From positions 1-49,166 of the forward strand of contig JAIDYR010000045.1 in the NCBI GenBank assembly GCA_029057985.1: a DNA stretch of 49,166 bases, written 5' to 3'. The position numbers and the translations under genes were made by a program. Positions 7,348 to 15,714 of this stretch are shown in pieces (within the stretch, counting starts at the first letter, position 1; the number at the start of each line of letters is the position of its first letter). Below the pieces are notes generated by a model. It did no database searches. It had not been told where the DNA came from and saw only the letters and a program-made list of their open reading frames with translations. Source of the stretch: Muribaculaceae bacterium (GTDB taxonomy: Bacteria > Bacteroidota > Bacteroidia > Bacteroidales > Muribaculaceae).

Positions 7348-7896
7348 TCAATCTTCGTCGATAACGTAAATATCATGGAGGTTGCGTCCCTTGCCGTCGA
7401 GATCCAGGCCATAGCCGAGAATAAATTTAGGCGGGATTGAGAAAGCCACATAGTCCGGTTCGAACCCGGTCTTGGATGATTCAGGCTTATGGAGAAGTGT
7501 GGCGAAGCGTACTGAGCGGGGATTCTGCTTTTTGAGATCGTCGATCATCTTGACAGCGGTCAGGCCCGTGTCGACGATATCCTCGATAATGACTACATCC
7601 TTATCGGTGATATCTTCCGTGAGGCCGGTAAGTTGACGGACATGGCCGGTGGAGTTCGTGCCTTCGTAGGAAGCATATCTAACGAAAGCGATCTTGCACT
7701 CATTAATTCCGATTTCGCGAATTAAATCGGCGGCAAAGATGAATGCGCCGTTGAGCACGCAGATGAAGACCGGTTCGTTAGCTTCCCCCAAGTCATGGCG
7801 CACCTCCGCGGCTACGCGCTTTACTTGCTCAAGAATCTTGTCATGCGTCAGGTATGGCACGAATGTCAGCCCATTGACTTTTACTTTATTCTCCAT
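7348..7896 (-). CDS. hpt: Hypoxanthine phosphoribosyltransferase
   Basis: A 182-residue purine salvage enzyme converting hypoxanthine or guanine plus PRPP to IMP or GMP. The PRPP-binding motif VVIIEDIVDTGLTA is at about 100-113, and the active-site loop FVRYASYEGTNSTG and the C-terminal YVAFSIPPKFILGYGLDLDGKGRNL are present. It leads a two-gene unit with adk. Its leader carries two copies of the TAACCGAATAACC motif described separately. No consensus -7 box was found in the 60 bases upstream. Confidence 0.95.
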   Translation of the reverse strand: MENKVKVNGLTFVPYLTHDKILEQVKRVAAEVRHDLGEANEPVFICVLNGAFIFAADLIREIGINECKIAFVRYASYEGTNSTGHVRQLTGLTEDITDKDVVIIEDIVDTGLTAVKMIDDLKKQNPRSVRFATLLHKPESSKTGFEPDYVAFSIPPKFILGYGLDLDGKGRNLHDIYVIDED

Positions 7897-7913
7897 TATG
7901 ACATTAACTTCGT

Positions 7914-7942
7914 GGTTATTCGGTTATAGGGTAATTCGGTTA
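7914..7942 (-). repeat. Two copies of leader motif TAACCGAAT(A/T)ACC before hpt
   Basis: Read on the minus strand, TAACCGAATAACC lies at 7914-7926 and TAACCGAATTACC at 7930-7942, 18 to 46 bases before the hpt start. The first is followed by ACGAAGTTAA. The same word precedes the Pif1-like and subtilase genes, always in the gene's own direction. Confidence 0.6.
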
Positions 7943-7951
7943 TGTTTATAG

Positions 7952-8100
7952 CCCCGCTCTGCGGGGCCGTGTGGGCGGGAGCGGCTTTCTTTACCCGCAC
8001 CGATAACCGCTATGCGGTCATCGATACGGGCCTATCGCATAACCCCGCTCTGCGGGGCGAGTTAGGCGAGAAGCAGTATTAATAGTCCCGCTCTGCGGGG
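7952..8100. repeat. Three GC-rich palindromic hairpin repeats
   Basis: CCCCGCTCTGCGGGG occurs at 7952-7966 and 8043-8057, and with one change (T for the first C) at 8086-8100. Each folds as a 6-bp stem with a 3-base loop. A related word, GCCCGCTCTTCGCGAGGC, lies in the leader of the Pif1-like gene (13325-13342). Confidence 0.65.
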
Positions 8101-8246
8101 CGAGGGGGGAGGGCTTGTGCGGATGTAGTATCCACAATGCAAAATTAATAATAATCTCTCGCCCGACAAAATTTCGAAGCCCCCAATCTTTGCCACTTAT
8201 AATAAAATCCTCCTGCACGGCGTTTTATTTTAAAATCAGCCATCTC

Positions 8247-10238
8247 ATGAAGCGCACATTAATATATATATACTCGATCATATCGCTCGCCTTGTTGGCG
8301 ACGTCGCTATCTGCGTGTAAGTCCGCAAAACTTTCTGAAGCCGACGCCCAGCTCGCGCGAGGTGAATTTAATGATGCCGCAAAAACATATCGGAAAATCT
8401 ATAATCGATTGACCAAACGTGAAGATCGCCCATTACGTGGAGAGGTAGCTTATAAACTCGCTACGTGCTATCGCCGTCTTAATCAGTCATCACGCGCATC
8501 GGCGGCATATCAGAATGCAATACGCTATGAATATCCTGATTCAATGGCATATTTCTGGCTCGGTCGCTCTCTGCAGATGGACGGTAAATATCCTCAGGCC
8601 GCTTCGGCCTACCGCACTTTTCTTGAATGGAAGCCCGACGATGCTCTCGCAAAGGATGGTCTTTCAGCCTCACTGAAAGCCGATCAGGACAAGCGCAACA
8701 AGAAGACCTCGCGTTACGTGGTCAAAAATGCCAAGCTCTTTAATTCCCGTCGAGCAGACTTCTCTCCTATGTATCTTGATAAGAATCTCGATCAGCTCTA
8801 CTTCACTTCTACGAATGAGAAAGTGAAAGGTGAGAATCGCTCTGAAATAACAGGTATGAAGAAGAGCGATATATGGTTTAGTAAAAAGAATGAGCGCGGC
8901 GAATGGCAGCGGCCGGAGCCGGCCGGAGGCGAACTCAATTCGGAAATGGATGAGGGTATCGTCAGTTTTTCTCCCGACGGGCAGACAATGTATCTGACGA
9001 TGGCCCGCCGCTCGCCAAATTCCAATACTACGGTTGAGATCTTTACCTCCAAGCGGTCAGATGCCACCTGGTCGGCCCCTGTCAAATTTGATGTTATCCC
9101 CGACACTCTCTCAGCAATGGGTCATCCCGCAGTATCTCCTGATGGTAAATTCCTCTATTTCTCCTCCGATATGCCCGGCGGTTTCGGAGGCAAGGATATA
9201 TGGCGGATTAATCTTCAGGAGCGAGCCGGCAGTCTGGAAAACATGGGGCCTCAGATCAATACGCCGGGTGATGAGATGTTTCCGTATATGCGTGCCGATT
9301 CGCTGATGTATTTCTCATCCGATGGTCATCCCGGTCTTGGCGGACTGGATATCTTCAAGGCTCGCCTTAACTCTACGGGCGATTTCTGGAGTGTCGAGGC
9401 TATGCCTGCTCCGGTCAATTCTTCAGCTGATGACTTCGGAATTACATTCGGCGATGGGGAGAGCGGATTCTTCTCCTCCAACCGAGGTGACGGCCGAGGC
9501 TACGATCATATCTACTCCTTTGAGCTTCCCGATCTTAAGATCACCATCTCCGGATGGGTCGTCGACAAAGATGACGAACCCGTCCCGAACGCGATTATCC
9601 GTATAGTAGGAGATGACGGTTCGAATCAGAAAGCCATAGGCAAGGATGATGGCAGTTTTAAGTTCAATCTCGAGCGTGGAGTAAAATATGTGATGCTGGC
9701 CGGCGCTCCGGGGTATCTCAACGTAAAGCAGGAATTTGAATCCGACGATGAAGAGGCCGATGCGGAGTATGGAGTTGATTTCATTTTGGCAGCTGTCAAT
9801 AAGCCCCAGGTTGTAGAGAATATATTCTATGACTTCGACAAAGCGACCCTTCGACCGGAGTCGAAGGAAGCTCTCGACGAGATGGCCCGGATGCTTGCGG
9901 ATAATCCTAATGTGACGATTGAAATGTCATCGCATACTGACCGCCACGGCTCCGATAAATACAACGAAGGACTATCCGAAAGGCGCGCGAAGAGTGTCGT
10001 CGATTATCTGATATCCGCCGGAGTCGATCCTAAGCGTCTGACATGGAAAGGCTATGGCGAAAGTCGTCCGAAAAAAGTCACCAAGCGTATCAATAAAGAG
10101 TATCCGCAGTTTGAGGAAGGCATCGAATTGACAGAAGAATATATCCTTACACTCGATCCGGAACAGCAGGAGGCTGCCGATCAGATCAACCGTCGCACTG
10201 AATTTGAAGTAACCTCGACCACCTTCGAAGTCTGGTAA
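8247..10238 (+). CDS. PorE-like lipoprotein: TPR, beta-propeller, CRD and OmpA domains
   Basis: A 663-residue lipoprotein. A frame continues upstream, but the ATG at 8247 gives a signal peptide with lipobox LSAC (C24). Order of domains: TPR repeats (about 27-150; e.g. DAAKTYRKIY, AYFWLGRSLQMDGKYPQAASAY), a WD40-like PD40 propeller (about 160-425; repeated FSPDG/VSPDGKFLYFSSD motifs), a carboxypeptidase-regulatory-like domain (430-510) and an OmpA peptidoglycan-binding domain (520-663; FDKATLRPES, HTDRHGSD, LSERRAKSVVDYL). This exact order matches PorE of the Porphyromonas T9SS, which anchors the machine to peptidoglycan. The presence nearby of several proteins with sorting-type C-termini fits. 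Related OmpA lipoproteins of other function cannot be excluded. Confidence 0.75.
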   Translation: MKRTLIYIYSIISLALLATSLSACKSAKLSEADAQLARGEFNDAAKTYRKIYNRLTKREDRPLRGEVAYKLATCYRRLNQSSRASAAYQNAIRYEYPDSMAYFWLGRSLQMDGKYPQAASAYRTFLEWKPDDALAKDGLSASLKADQDKRNKKTSRYVVKNAKLFNSRRADFSPMYLDKNLDQLYFTSTNEKVKGENRSEITGMKKSDIWFSKKNERGEWQRPEPAGGELNSEMDEGIVSFSPDGQTMYLTMARRSPNSNTTVEIFTSKRSDATWSAPVKFDVIPDTLSAMGHPAVSPDGKFLYFSSDMPGGFGGKDIWRINLQERAGSLENMGPQINTPGDEMFPYMRADSLMYFSSDGHPGLGGLDIFKARLNSTGDFWSVEAMPAPVNSSADDFGITFGDGESGFFSSNRGDGRGYDHIYSFELPDLKITISGWVVDKDDEPVPNAIIRIVGDDGSNQKAIGKDDGSFKFNLERGVKYVMLAGAPGYLNVKQEFESDDEEADAEYGVDFILAAVNKPQVVENIFYDFDKATLRPESKEALDEMARMLADNPNVTIEMSSHTDRHGSDKYNEGLSERRAKSVVDYLISAGVDPKRLTWKGYGESRPKKVTKRINKEYPQFEEGIELTEEYILTLDPEQQEAADQINRRTEFEVTSTTFEVW

Positions 10239-10282
10239 AAGAAAAATCTGCCTTCATTGGCTTGATATTCATAAAAGTTTAT

Positions 10283-10290
10283 TAACTTTG
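10283..10290 (+). promoter_or_regulatory. -7 element TAACTTTG before the PNGase F-like gene
   Basis: TAACTTTG matches TAnnTTTG. A TTG/TTGG lies at 10257-10260, a slightly long spacer. The leader of about 70 bases begins with a hairpin (stem 10293-10301 with 10314-10322, one G-U pair), almost at the expected 5' end, which may stabilise the mRNA. Confidence 0.6.
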
Positions 10291-10364
10291 CAGATGCGCC
10301 CATGCAGATTGCAGGGTGCATCTTCGCCTAATTTCCGGCTACTGACCCACAACATCATAATTCA

Positions 10365-11867
10365 ATGAGAAATTTTTTTAAAAAAATCAAATATTCCTAT
10401 ATAAAAAAGTCCTGTCTGAAGTCAGATTTTTTAAATGTCCTGTCTCCGGGCGCTTTGCTTCTCCTCGCCGCGATCGCTGCGCCTGTCGCAGCAAATGCTG
10501 ATGAATTTACACTTCCCGCTGATTATTCACGTTATAAGGTCTTTGACAAGGTAGTGTTTTATGACGGCTACATATCCGATCGTATCGTGGATGGCGACCT
10601 GGAAGACGGCACGCTTCGGTTTTCCAATTATCACTATGCCCGTCCTCTGAATGTCGAAGAAGTGTTAGATCTCGGGTGCGACTTCCGATTGGAGGTGATA
10701 GTAGGAGCGCTTTGCGACAACTATGATCGTATGGGGCGTGTCATGCTGGCATTTCCTGAAGCCGGATCTGTAAATTACGATCCTCAGGCAGTGGAGCGTA
10801 TAGAGATTGCCCGATTTATCACTCCATTCATGAATAAAAATAAGCTTCCCGACGAAGTGCCGTATATCTACGACCTTGATGATCTTCGTCAATTGCTTGC
10901 AGATCCTGAACTCTTATCCGGTCGGGATGTCTGGATGGAGGTGGAGATATTCGGGATTCCTTATGATGCCAATAAGAAAGTAAAGGGTTGCGAGCAACGT
11001 AATGACGTTTTCGCTGCTACCGTCTCATTCGCCGGCCATGAATCTTCGGCTGCCGAAACTTCGCAGAAAGCGACGAAGATTCCTAATGCAGGAAATCCTG
11101 CGGTTTTGACCCCTATCACAATTTCCAAATGTGAGATCCACGGGAATGTCAACTTTAATAATTACAATGAAGTGGCTACCGATACGTTAGGAGTAACCAC
11201 AAAGACATTTAACTTTGATGTCCCTGCTGATCTGACAGATGCGCAGATTAATTTTATCCTGACCAATCACGGTGCCGGCGAGAACGGAGAGGAGTACGTG
11301 CGTCGTCAGCACCTTGTATATGTAGACGGGGATATAGCAATGGTCTATACTCCCGGAGGAGTAAGTTGCGAGCCCTATAGAAAATATAATACGCAGGGCA
11401 ACTTTATCTATGGTTCGTCGCCCGAAGATGACTGGGAGGAATGGAACAATTGGTGCCCGGGGCAGGCTGTCCCCACCCGCAAGATTCAACTTGGAGCCAT
11501 GAAGGCCGGTCGCCACAAACTGATGATCCGGGTGCCTGATGCTGAGTTTTATGGCAACGACGGTGATTTCCGTCCGTCAGCTTATCTGCAGGGAGTGACG
11601 TCGGGAAAGATCTCCGATTTGTCGGTTACTGATCTTATTGAAGATTCTAAAAATAGCATCTCACTCAAGGCCGAGGGTAGAGATATTATTATTTTGGCGG
11701 CAAAACCGATACTTGAATTGCGGGTCTACTCCTATGACGGCACTCTGCTTTTGGGCAACTACAATCCCGGCTCCCGCTTTACTCTTCCCCAACTCCCGAG
11801 CGGACAATATATCGTAGTCGCTTCTACAGAAGACGGCGATTCAGCCTTTGTCAAAGTGATAATTTAA
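10365..11867 (+). CDS. Secreted peptide-N-glycosidase F-like amidase with T9SS-type sorting tail
   Basis: This 500-residue protein has an N-terminal signal segment (about 25-46, ending VAANADE). The body matches the two-domain fold of PNGase F: IARFITPFMNKNKLP (148-162; compare IGRFITPY in the Elizabethkingia enzyme) and NNWCPGQAVPTRK (361-373; compare GWCPGMAVPTR). D121 in YDR aligns with catalytic D60, and E309/E310 in NGEEYVRR with E206; E192 or E194 may match E118. From about 448 to 500 it carries a sorting-type tail (LRVYSYDGTLLLG...LPSGQYIVVAST...FVKVII). It would cleave N-glycans from glycoproteins outside the cell; activity is inferred from the conserved residues. Confidence 0.8.
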   Translation: MRNFFKKIKYSYIKKSCLKSDFLNVLSPGALLLLAAIAAPVAANADEFTLPADYSRYKVFDKVVFYDGYISDRIVDGDLEDGTLRFSNYHYARPLNVEEVLDLGCDFRLEVIVGALCDNYDRMGRVMLAFPEAGSVNYDPQAVERIEIARFITPFMNKNKLPDEVPYIYDLDDLRQLLADPELLSGRDVWMEVEIFGIPYDANKKVKGCEQRNDVFAATVSFAGHESSAAETSQKATKIPNAGNPAVLTPITISKCEIHGNVNFNNYNEVATDTLGVTTKTFNFDVPADLTDAQINFILTNHGAGENGEEYVRRQHLVYVDGDIAMVYTPGGVSCEPYRKYNTQGNFIYGSSPEDDWEEWNNWCPGQAVPTRKIQLGAMKAGRHKLMIRVPDAEFYGNDGDFRPSAYLQGVTSGKISDLSVTDLIEDSKNSISLKAEGRDIIILAAKPILELRVYSYDGTLLLGNYNPGSRFTLPQLPSGQYIVVASTEDGDSAFVKVII

Positions 11868-11918
11868 GGGATTGAAGGAAAATATTGAGATAAATTGTTG
11901 AAAAATTATCTCGAAAGA

Positions 11919-11948
11919 GTTGTAATTTCAAAAAAATAGTTAAATTTG
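11919..11948 (+). promoter_or_regulatory. Promoter of the LRR lipoprotein gene
   Basis: GTTG at 11919-11922, an 18-base spacer and TAAATTTG at 11941-11948. The leader to the ATG at 12105 is about 150 bases and GC-richer than the flanks. Confidence 0.65.
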
Positions 11949-12104
11949 CAGAGCGCAAATGTTTTTTAGATCTCCCCTTGGGACCGAAAGGCATCGGTAT
12001 AGCCGGCGCATAGGTATAAAATGAGGATGAAGCCCCCTTGTTTTATCCGACAAAAAGTTTACAACCAACCCAACAATCGTAAATTAAATCTAACCATAAA
12101 TACA

Positions 12105-13166
12105 ATGAAAAAATTTGCATTCCTATCCCTGTCAGCATTGATGATGCTCGCAGCATCCTGCTCCGATAAGGATGAGCCGGTTCGTCCGCCAGTGCCGACG
12201 GAACCCGTGATTACCGTACCCTCCGTGGCAGATCAGGTCACATTAGATCTGCCCGAACAGAGCTATGACTATGAGATTGATGGTAATAACTATCGCTTCA
12301 ACTATTCCAACGGTCAATATCTGACATTCACTATGGAAGACGATGTTGAACTGGGTCGTTATGCTATCATCTGCAAGATGGGTGGCGCGTCAGACATCGT
12401 CATTCCTCCGACAGTGAAGGCCATCGGAGCTGAGAGCGGAAAGGAAATCGTGTGGGAAATTCGCGGCCTTGATCTCTATGACGGTGGCGCGGAAGGAGTG
12501 AAAAAGGTGACTCTCTCCAAATCCGTCATCGGCGGCTATAATAAAGGTGTCCTCGGAGCCCTGAATGCCGATTGGCTGCGCACTCAGATCGGCCTTATGC
12601 CCGATCTTGAAAACTTTGAGATTGAAAACGGTCTTCCCGGATTCTGCTCAATCAATGGAGCGGTTTACACTTCTGATTTGAAATCACTCGTGGCTGTTCC
12701 TCGCATGAAAAGCGGAGTATTCACTATCGCGGAAAATACCACTACCGTGCAGACTCATGCATTTCATTATTGCAATAAGCTGACAGGCATTACTTTCCCG
12801 GCAGCTATCAAGGAAATCGCTGATGAAGCCGTCATTTACAACGATATGCTTGTCCTCCTCAATATGGAGCCTGCTGAAGCGCCCCTTACTTCCGCTACCT
12901 CTTTCGGTCGCATGGCTCAGACTGCAGAGCTTCGTATACCCGCAGGCAGCAAGCCCTCATACTTCCCCGAGAAGCCCGAGTTGGAAATACCTGTAGCCCC
13001 CATCGAACCGCCGGAAGACAGCTCCTGGGAAGAATATGACGAATATCTCAGACAGCTCGCAGCATATAACGATGCTATGGAGGAATATAATAAAGTCATG
13101 TCGGTCTATACCCGTCCGATCGGCTTCCGCAATTTCAAGAACGTAGTAGAGACTACTTTCGAATAA
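12105..13166 (+). CDS. Surface lipoprotein with BspA-type leucine-rich repeats
   Basis: A 353-residue lipoprotein: signal peptide with lipobox LAASC (C19), then SDKDEP, an acidic start like that of Bacteroidetes surface-exported lipoproteins. The body has LRR_5 (BspA-like) units, for example VIPPTVKAIG, FTIAENTTTVQTHAFHYCNKLTGITFPAAIKEIADEAV and AELRIPAGSK. The C-terminus is rich in proline, glutamate and tyrosine. An upstream in-frame ATG at 12021 lacks a signal peptide, so 12105 is used. BspA-like proteins often bind host matrix or other cells; no function is demonstrated here. A hairpin terminator follows. Confidence 0.75.
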   Translation: MKKFAFLSLSALMMLAASCSDKDEPVRPPVPTEPVITVPSVADQVTLDLPEQSYDYEIDGNNYRFNYSNGQYLTFTMEDDVELGRYAIICKMGGASDIVIPPTVKAIGAESGKEIVWEIRGLDLYDGGAEGVKKVTLSKSVIGGYNKGVLGALNADWLRTQIGLMPDLENFEIENGLPGFCSINGAVYTSDLKSLVAVPRMKSGVFTIAENTTTVQTHAFHYCNKLTGITFPAAIKEIADEAVIYNDMLVLLNMEPAEAPLTSATSFGRMAQTAELRIPAGSKPSYFPEKPELEIPVAPIEPPEDSSWEEYDEYLRQLAAYNDAMEEYNKVMSVYTRPIGFRNFKNVVETTFE

Positions 13167-13203
13167 TGATTCTTTGAATCACGATTCATAAGATATCCTA
13201 TAA

Positions 13204-13237
13204 AAGGGTGGCGATTTCAGAATCGTCGCCCTTATTA
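13204..13237 (+). terminator. 13-bp hairpin terminator after the LRR lipoprotein
   Basis: Stem 13204-13216 with 13221-13233 pairs over 13 positions (two G-U), with a 4-base TCAG loop and a T-rich tail (TTATTATTT). Confidence 0.8.
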
Positions 13238-13293
13238 TTTATTAAAAATTTTTAAATCAACGCTCCATATTTCCTTAATTATAAAATTTTTGG

Positions 13294-13301
13294 TAATTTT
13301 G
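13294..13301 (+). promoter_or_regulatory. -7 element TAATTTTG before the Pif1-like gene
   Basis: A consensus -7 box without an obvious -33 TTTG. It gives a leader of about 137 bases that carries a GC hairpin (13324-13358) and two TAAC(C/A)GAATAACC words. Confidence 0.5.
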
Positions 13302-13368
13302 TCAAGAATATGATATTTCATATAGCCCGCTCTTCGCGAGGCATTTAATTAAAGCGGGAGATTGCTCA

Positions 13369-13407
13369 TAACAGAATAACCACGCAGTTAAAAATAACCG
13401 AATAACC
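13369..13407 (+). repeat. Two copies of leader motif TAAC(C/A)GAATAACC before the Pif1-like gene
   Basis: TAACAGAATAACC at 13369-13381, followed by ACGCAGTTAA, and TAACCGAATAACC at 13395-13407. The first has the same downstream context as the copy before hpt (ACGAAGTTAA). Confidence 0.6.
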
Positions 13408-13443
13408 ATTTAAGTTTCGCTTGCGAAATTTATATCCTAAATC

Positions 13444-15651
13444 ATGGTACGACAACCGGCTGACATAGCGCGCAAAATTACTGATGAGACAGGCATTAAT
13501 CTTTTCCTTACCGGTAAGGCCGGGACGGGGAAGACGACATTTCTGCATCGTCTCGTGAGTGAGTCCGGAAAGAAGATCGTAGTTCTGGCCCCTACCGGAG
13601 TTGCAGCTATCAATGCCGGAGGAAATACCATCCATTCTTTTTTTCAACTCGATTTCGCTCCGTTTATTCCCGGCGTTTCCACAGCGCAGACTGCGGCAGG
13701 CAATCGATTCTCGAAGAATAAGATTGCAATTATACGCACTATGGATCTTCTGGTCATAGATGAGGTATCGATGGTGCGCCCCGATGTCCTCGACTCAGTA
13801 GATGCGGTCTTGCGCAGATTCCGCAATCCGGTCCGTCCGTTTGGTGGAGTGCAACTCCTGCTTATTGGAGATCTCCGTCAGCTTGCTCCGGTTGCCCAGG
13901 AGCAGGAATGGTCGTTGCTGAGTCGCCACTACGCTTCTCCTTACTTCTTTGAAAGCCATGCACTCAAGGAGGCAGGCTTCATGATGGTTGAGCTTACCAG
14001 AGTATACCGGCAGAATGATGAGAAGTTTATCAGCATCCTGAATAAGATACGTGATAACAAAGCAGACCTCGATACTCTGGCGGAACTCAACCGCCGGGCC
14101 CATCCCTCATTGATGCCGGCGGATGATGCCGACGACGGATACATAAGGCTTACTACCCATAACTACCGTGCTGATCGGATCAACTTCAACCGGCTACTTG
14201 CAATTCCTTCAAAAGGAGTGGATTTCTCAGCAACTGTGAAAGGTAATTTCCCCCGCTCATCTTATCCTGCCGATGAGACGCTGACGTTGAAGACGGGTGC
14301 GCAGGTAATGTTTATAAAAAACGATCTCTCCGGCAATCACGAGTATTACAACGGACTTATCGGCACAGTAGTCAGCCTATCTGATTCAGAAGTAATAGTG
14401 CGTCCTCGCCCCTCTGTCGAGACCGGCAGGCAGGCTCCGGATATCAAGGTAGGTATGGTCAGCTGGGATAATGTCCGCTATGAACTCAACGATTCAGGCG
14501 AACTAAAAGAGATTATAGAGGGGACTTTCAATCAATTGCCCTTGCGTCTTGCATGGGCTATCACCATCCATAAGAGTCAGGGACTGACATTCGACAAAGC
14601 AATAGTGGATGCCGCCCGCAGTTTCGCCCCCGGGCAGACCTACGTCGCGCTCTCACGATGCCGGTCGCTCGAAGGCCTTGTGTTGGATTCTCCGCTTCCT
14701 CTAAGTGCTATAATGACGGATCCGGCGGTGACAGGATTTATCAACCGGCATAATACCGGACTTCCGTCTGACAGCCAGATCGAAGATTTCCGCCGCAGCT
14801 ACTACTTTGATCTTCTTATCGAACTCTTTTCGATCAGGGAGATTGACGACGCCTTCGACGGTTATTTCCGGGCTTGTGCCGCCTCTTTGCCCCGAGTATT
14901 TCCGAGATTCATGGAAATGGTCGATTCAGCCCGCGAGACGACCATGCGTCGGTTGCAGGATGTCAGTCTTAAGATGCTTGAGTTTCTTAGGCGAGGCAGT
15001 TCGCAGTTAATGATGCAGGGCCTTTCCGATGAGCGTATAGATGAGATCTATGGACTGATAGCTGAAAAGGTGAAGAGCGGAAGTAACTATTTCTTTGAAG
15101 GACTGAATTATATAGCAAAGATCGAGACCACGACTCCGCTTAATCTCGACAATAAGGCATTGCTCAAGAGGTTGAAGACTGCAACTCAGACCCTTCACGA
15201 TTGGGTTACTCTCAAACTCCGTCTATTTAGATATTTCTCACAGAATCCCTTTGATCCCGATGAATATCTTAAAGAAAAGACAATTGAGATTGCAAACTCG
15301 GCAATTAATCCCAAAAAAGGAAAAAACGGAAAGGCGGTCAATATAAAAGGCGAAGGAGCATCGGGTAAAAAGAAAAAACCGGCGTCTAAATCCTATGAGG
15401 TTGCGGTGCCGTGCGATATAGAAAATCCGGATCTTTACAGGCGTCTTGCTGAATGGCGAAGAGACAAAGCTGAAGAACTTAATATAAAGCCCTACATGAT
15501 ATTCTCCAACAAGACCCTGATTGATATCAGCAACACCCTTCCTGAAAATCTCTACGCAATGCTAAATATTTACGGCATCTCAAATGCCAAGAATCAGAAG
15601 TTCGGACGTGACGTAATCGACATCATAGAAAACTGGAAAAATAAAAGATAG
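13444..15651 (+). CDS. Pif1/RecD-like SF1 DNA helicase with C-terminal HRDC-like domain
   Basis: A 735-residue helicase of the Pif1 group that occurs as a stand-alone gene in Bacteroidetes. Walker A GKAGTGKT is at 24-31, the motif Ia region VVLAPTGVAAINAGG at 47-60, Walker B DEVSM at 106-110, GDLRQLAPV (motif III) after it, TRVYRQND (motif IV) and a late WAITIHKSQGLTFDKA (motif V) with YVALSRCRSLEGL (motif VI). A lysine-rich linker (about 620-650) leads to an HRDC-like domain (about 660-735; PENLYAMLNIYGISNAKNQKFG). Likely roles are unwinding of forked or G-quadruplex DNA in replication and repair. The 13444 ATG sits close behind the leader motifs. Confidence 0.85.
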   Translation: MVRQPADIARKITDETGINLFLTGKAGTGKTTFLHRLVSESGKKIVVLAPTGVAAINAGGNTIHSFFQLDFAPFIPGVSTAQTAAGNRFSKNKIAIIRTMDLLVIDEVSMVRPDVLDSVDAVLRRFRNPVRPFGGVQLLLIGDLRQLAPVAQEQEWSLLSRHYASPYFFESHALKEAGFMMVELTRVYRQNDEKFISILNKIRDNKADLDTLAELNRRAHPSLMPADDADDGYIRLTTHNYRADRINFNRLLAIPSKGVDFSATVKGNFPRSSYPADETLTLKTGAQVMFIKNDLSGNHEYYNGLIGTVVSLSDSEVIVRPRPSVETGRQAPDIKVGMVSWDNVRYELNDSGELKEIIEGTFNQLPLRLAWAITIHKSQGLTFDKAIVDAARSFAPGQTYVALSRCRSLEGLVLDSPLPLSAIMTDPAVTGFINRHNTGLPSDSQIEDFRRSYYFDLLIELFSIREIDDAFDGYFRACAASLPRVFPRFMEMVDSARETTMRRLQDVSLKMLEFLRRGSSQLMMQGLSDERIDEIYGLIAEKVKSGSNYFFEGLNYIAKIETTTPLNLDNKALLKRLKTATQTLHDWVTLKLRLFRYFSQNPFDPDEYLKEKTIEIANSAINPKKGKNGKAVNIKGEGASGKKKKPASKSYEVAVPCDIENPDLYRRLAEWRRDKAEELNIKPYMIFSNKTLIDISNTLPENLYAMLNIYGISNAKNQKFGRDVIDIIENWKNKR

Positions 15652-15673
15652 CAAACTTGACCAAATATCCAAA

Positions 15674-15686
15674 TAACCGAATAATC
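15674..15686 (+). repeat. Leader motif TAACCGAATAATC before the subtilase gene
   Basis: One change from the 13-base word seen before hpt and the Pif1-like gene, followed by GCAAAGTTAA, again similar in context. It lies 29 bases before the start codon at 15715. Confidence 0.55.
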
Positions 15687-15714
15687 GCAAAGTTAAAGAA
15701 GTTAGCGAGAAAAA

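Larger units (their letters stand above)
7897..8246. other. Divergent intergenic region with hairpin and leader-motif repeats
   Basis: This 350-base gap lies between hpt (leftward) and the PorE-like gene (rightward). It contains no credible gene. It holds two TAACCGAATAACC-type words near hpt, three GC-rich hairpins with the core CCCCGCTCTGCGGGG, a further small stem (ACCGC-TAT-GCGGT around 8005-8017), and an AT-rich stretch before the rightward gene. No clear promoter box was found for either gene. Confidence 0.6.

Noticed and set aside
7440-7470. tRNA-like T-loop sequence GGTTCGAACCC
   Set aside because: It lies inside the hpt coding sequence and no cloverleaf can be formed around it.
8115-8246. 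N-terminal extension of the PorE-like protein
   Set aside because: It would bury the lipoprotein signal peptide starting at 8247.
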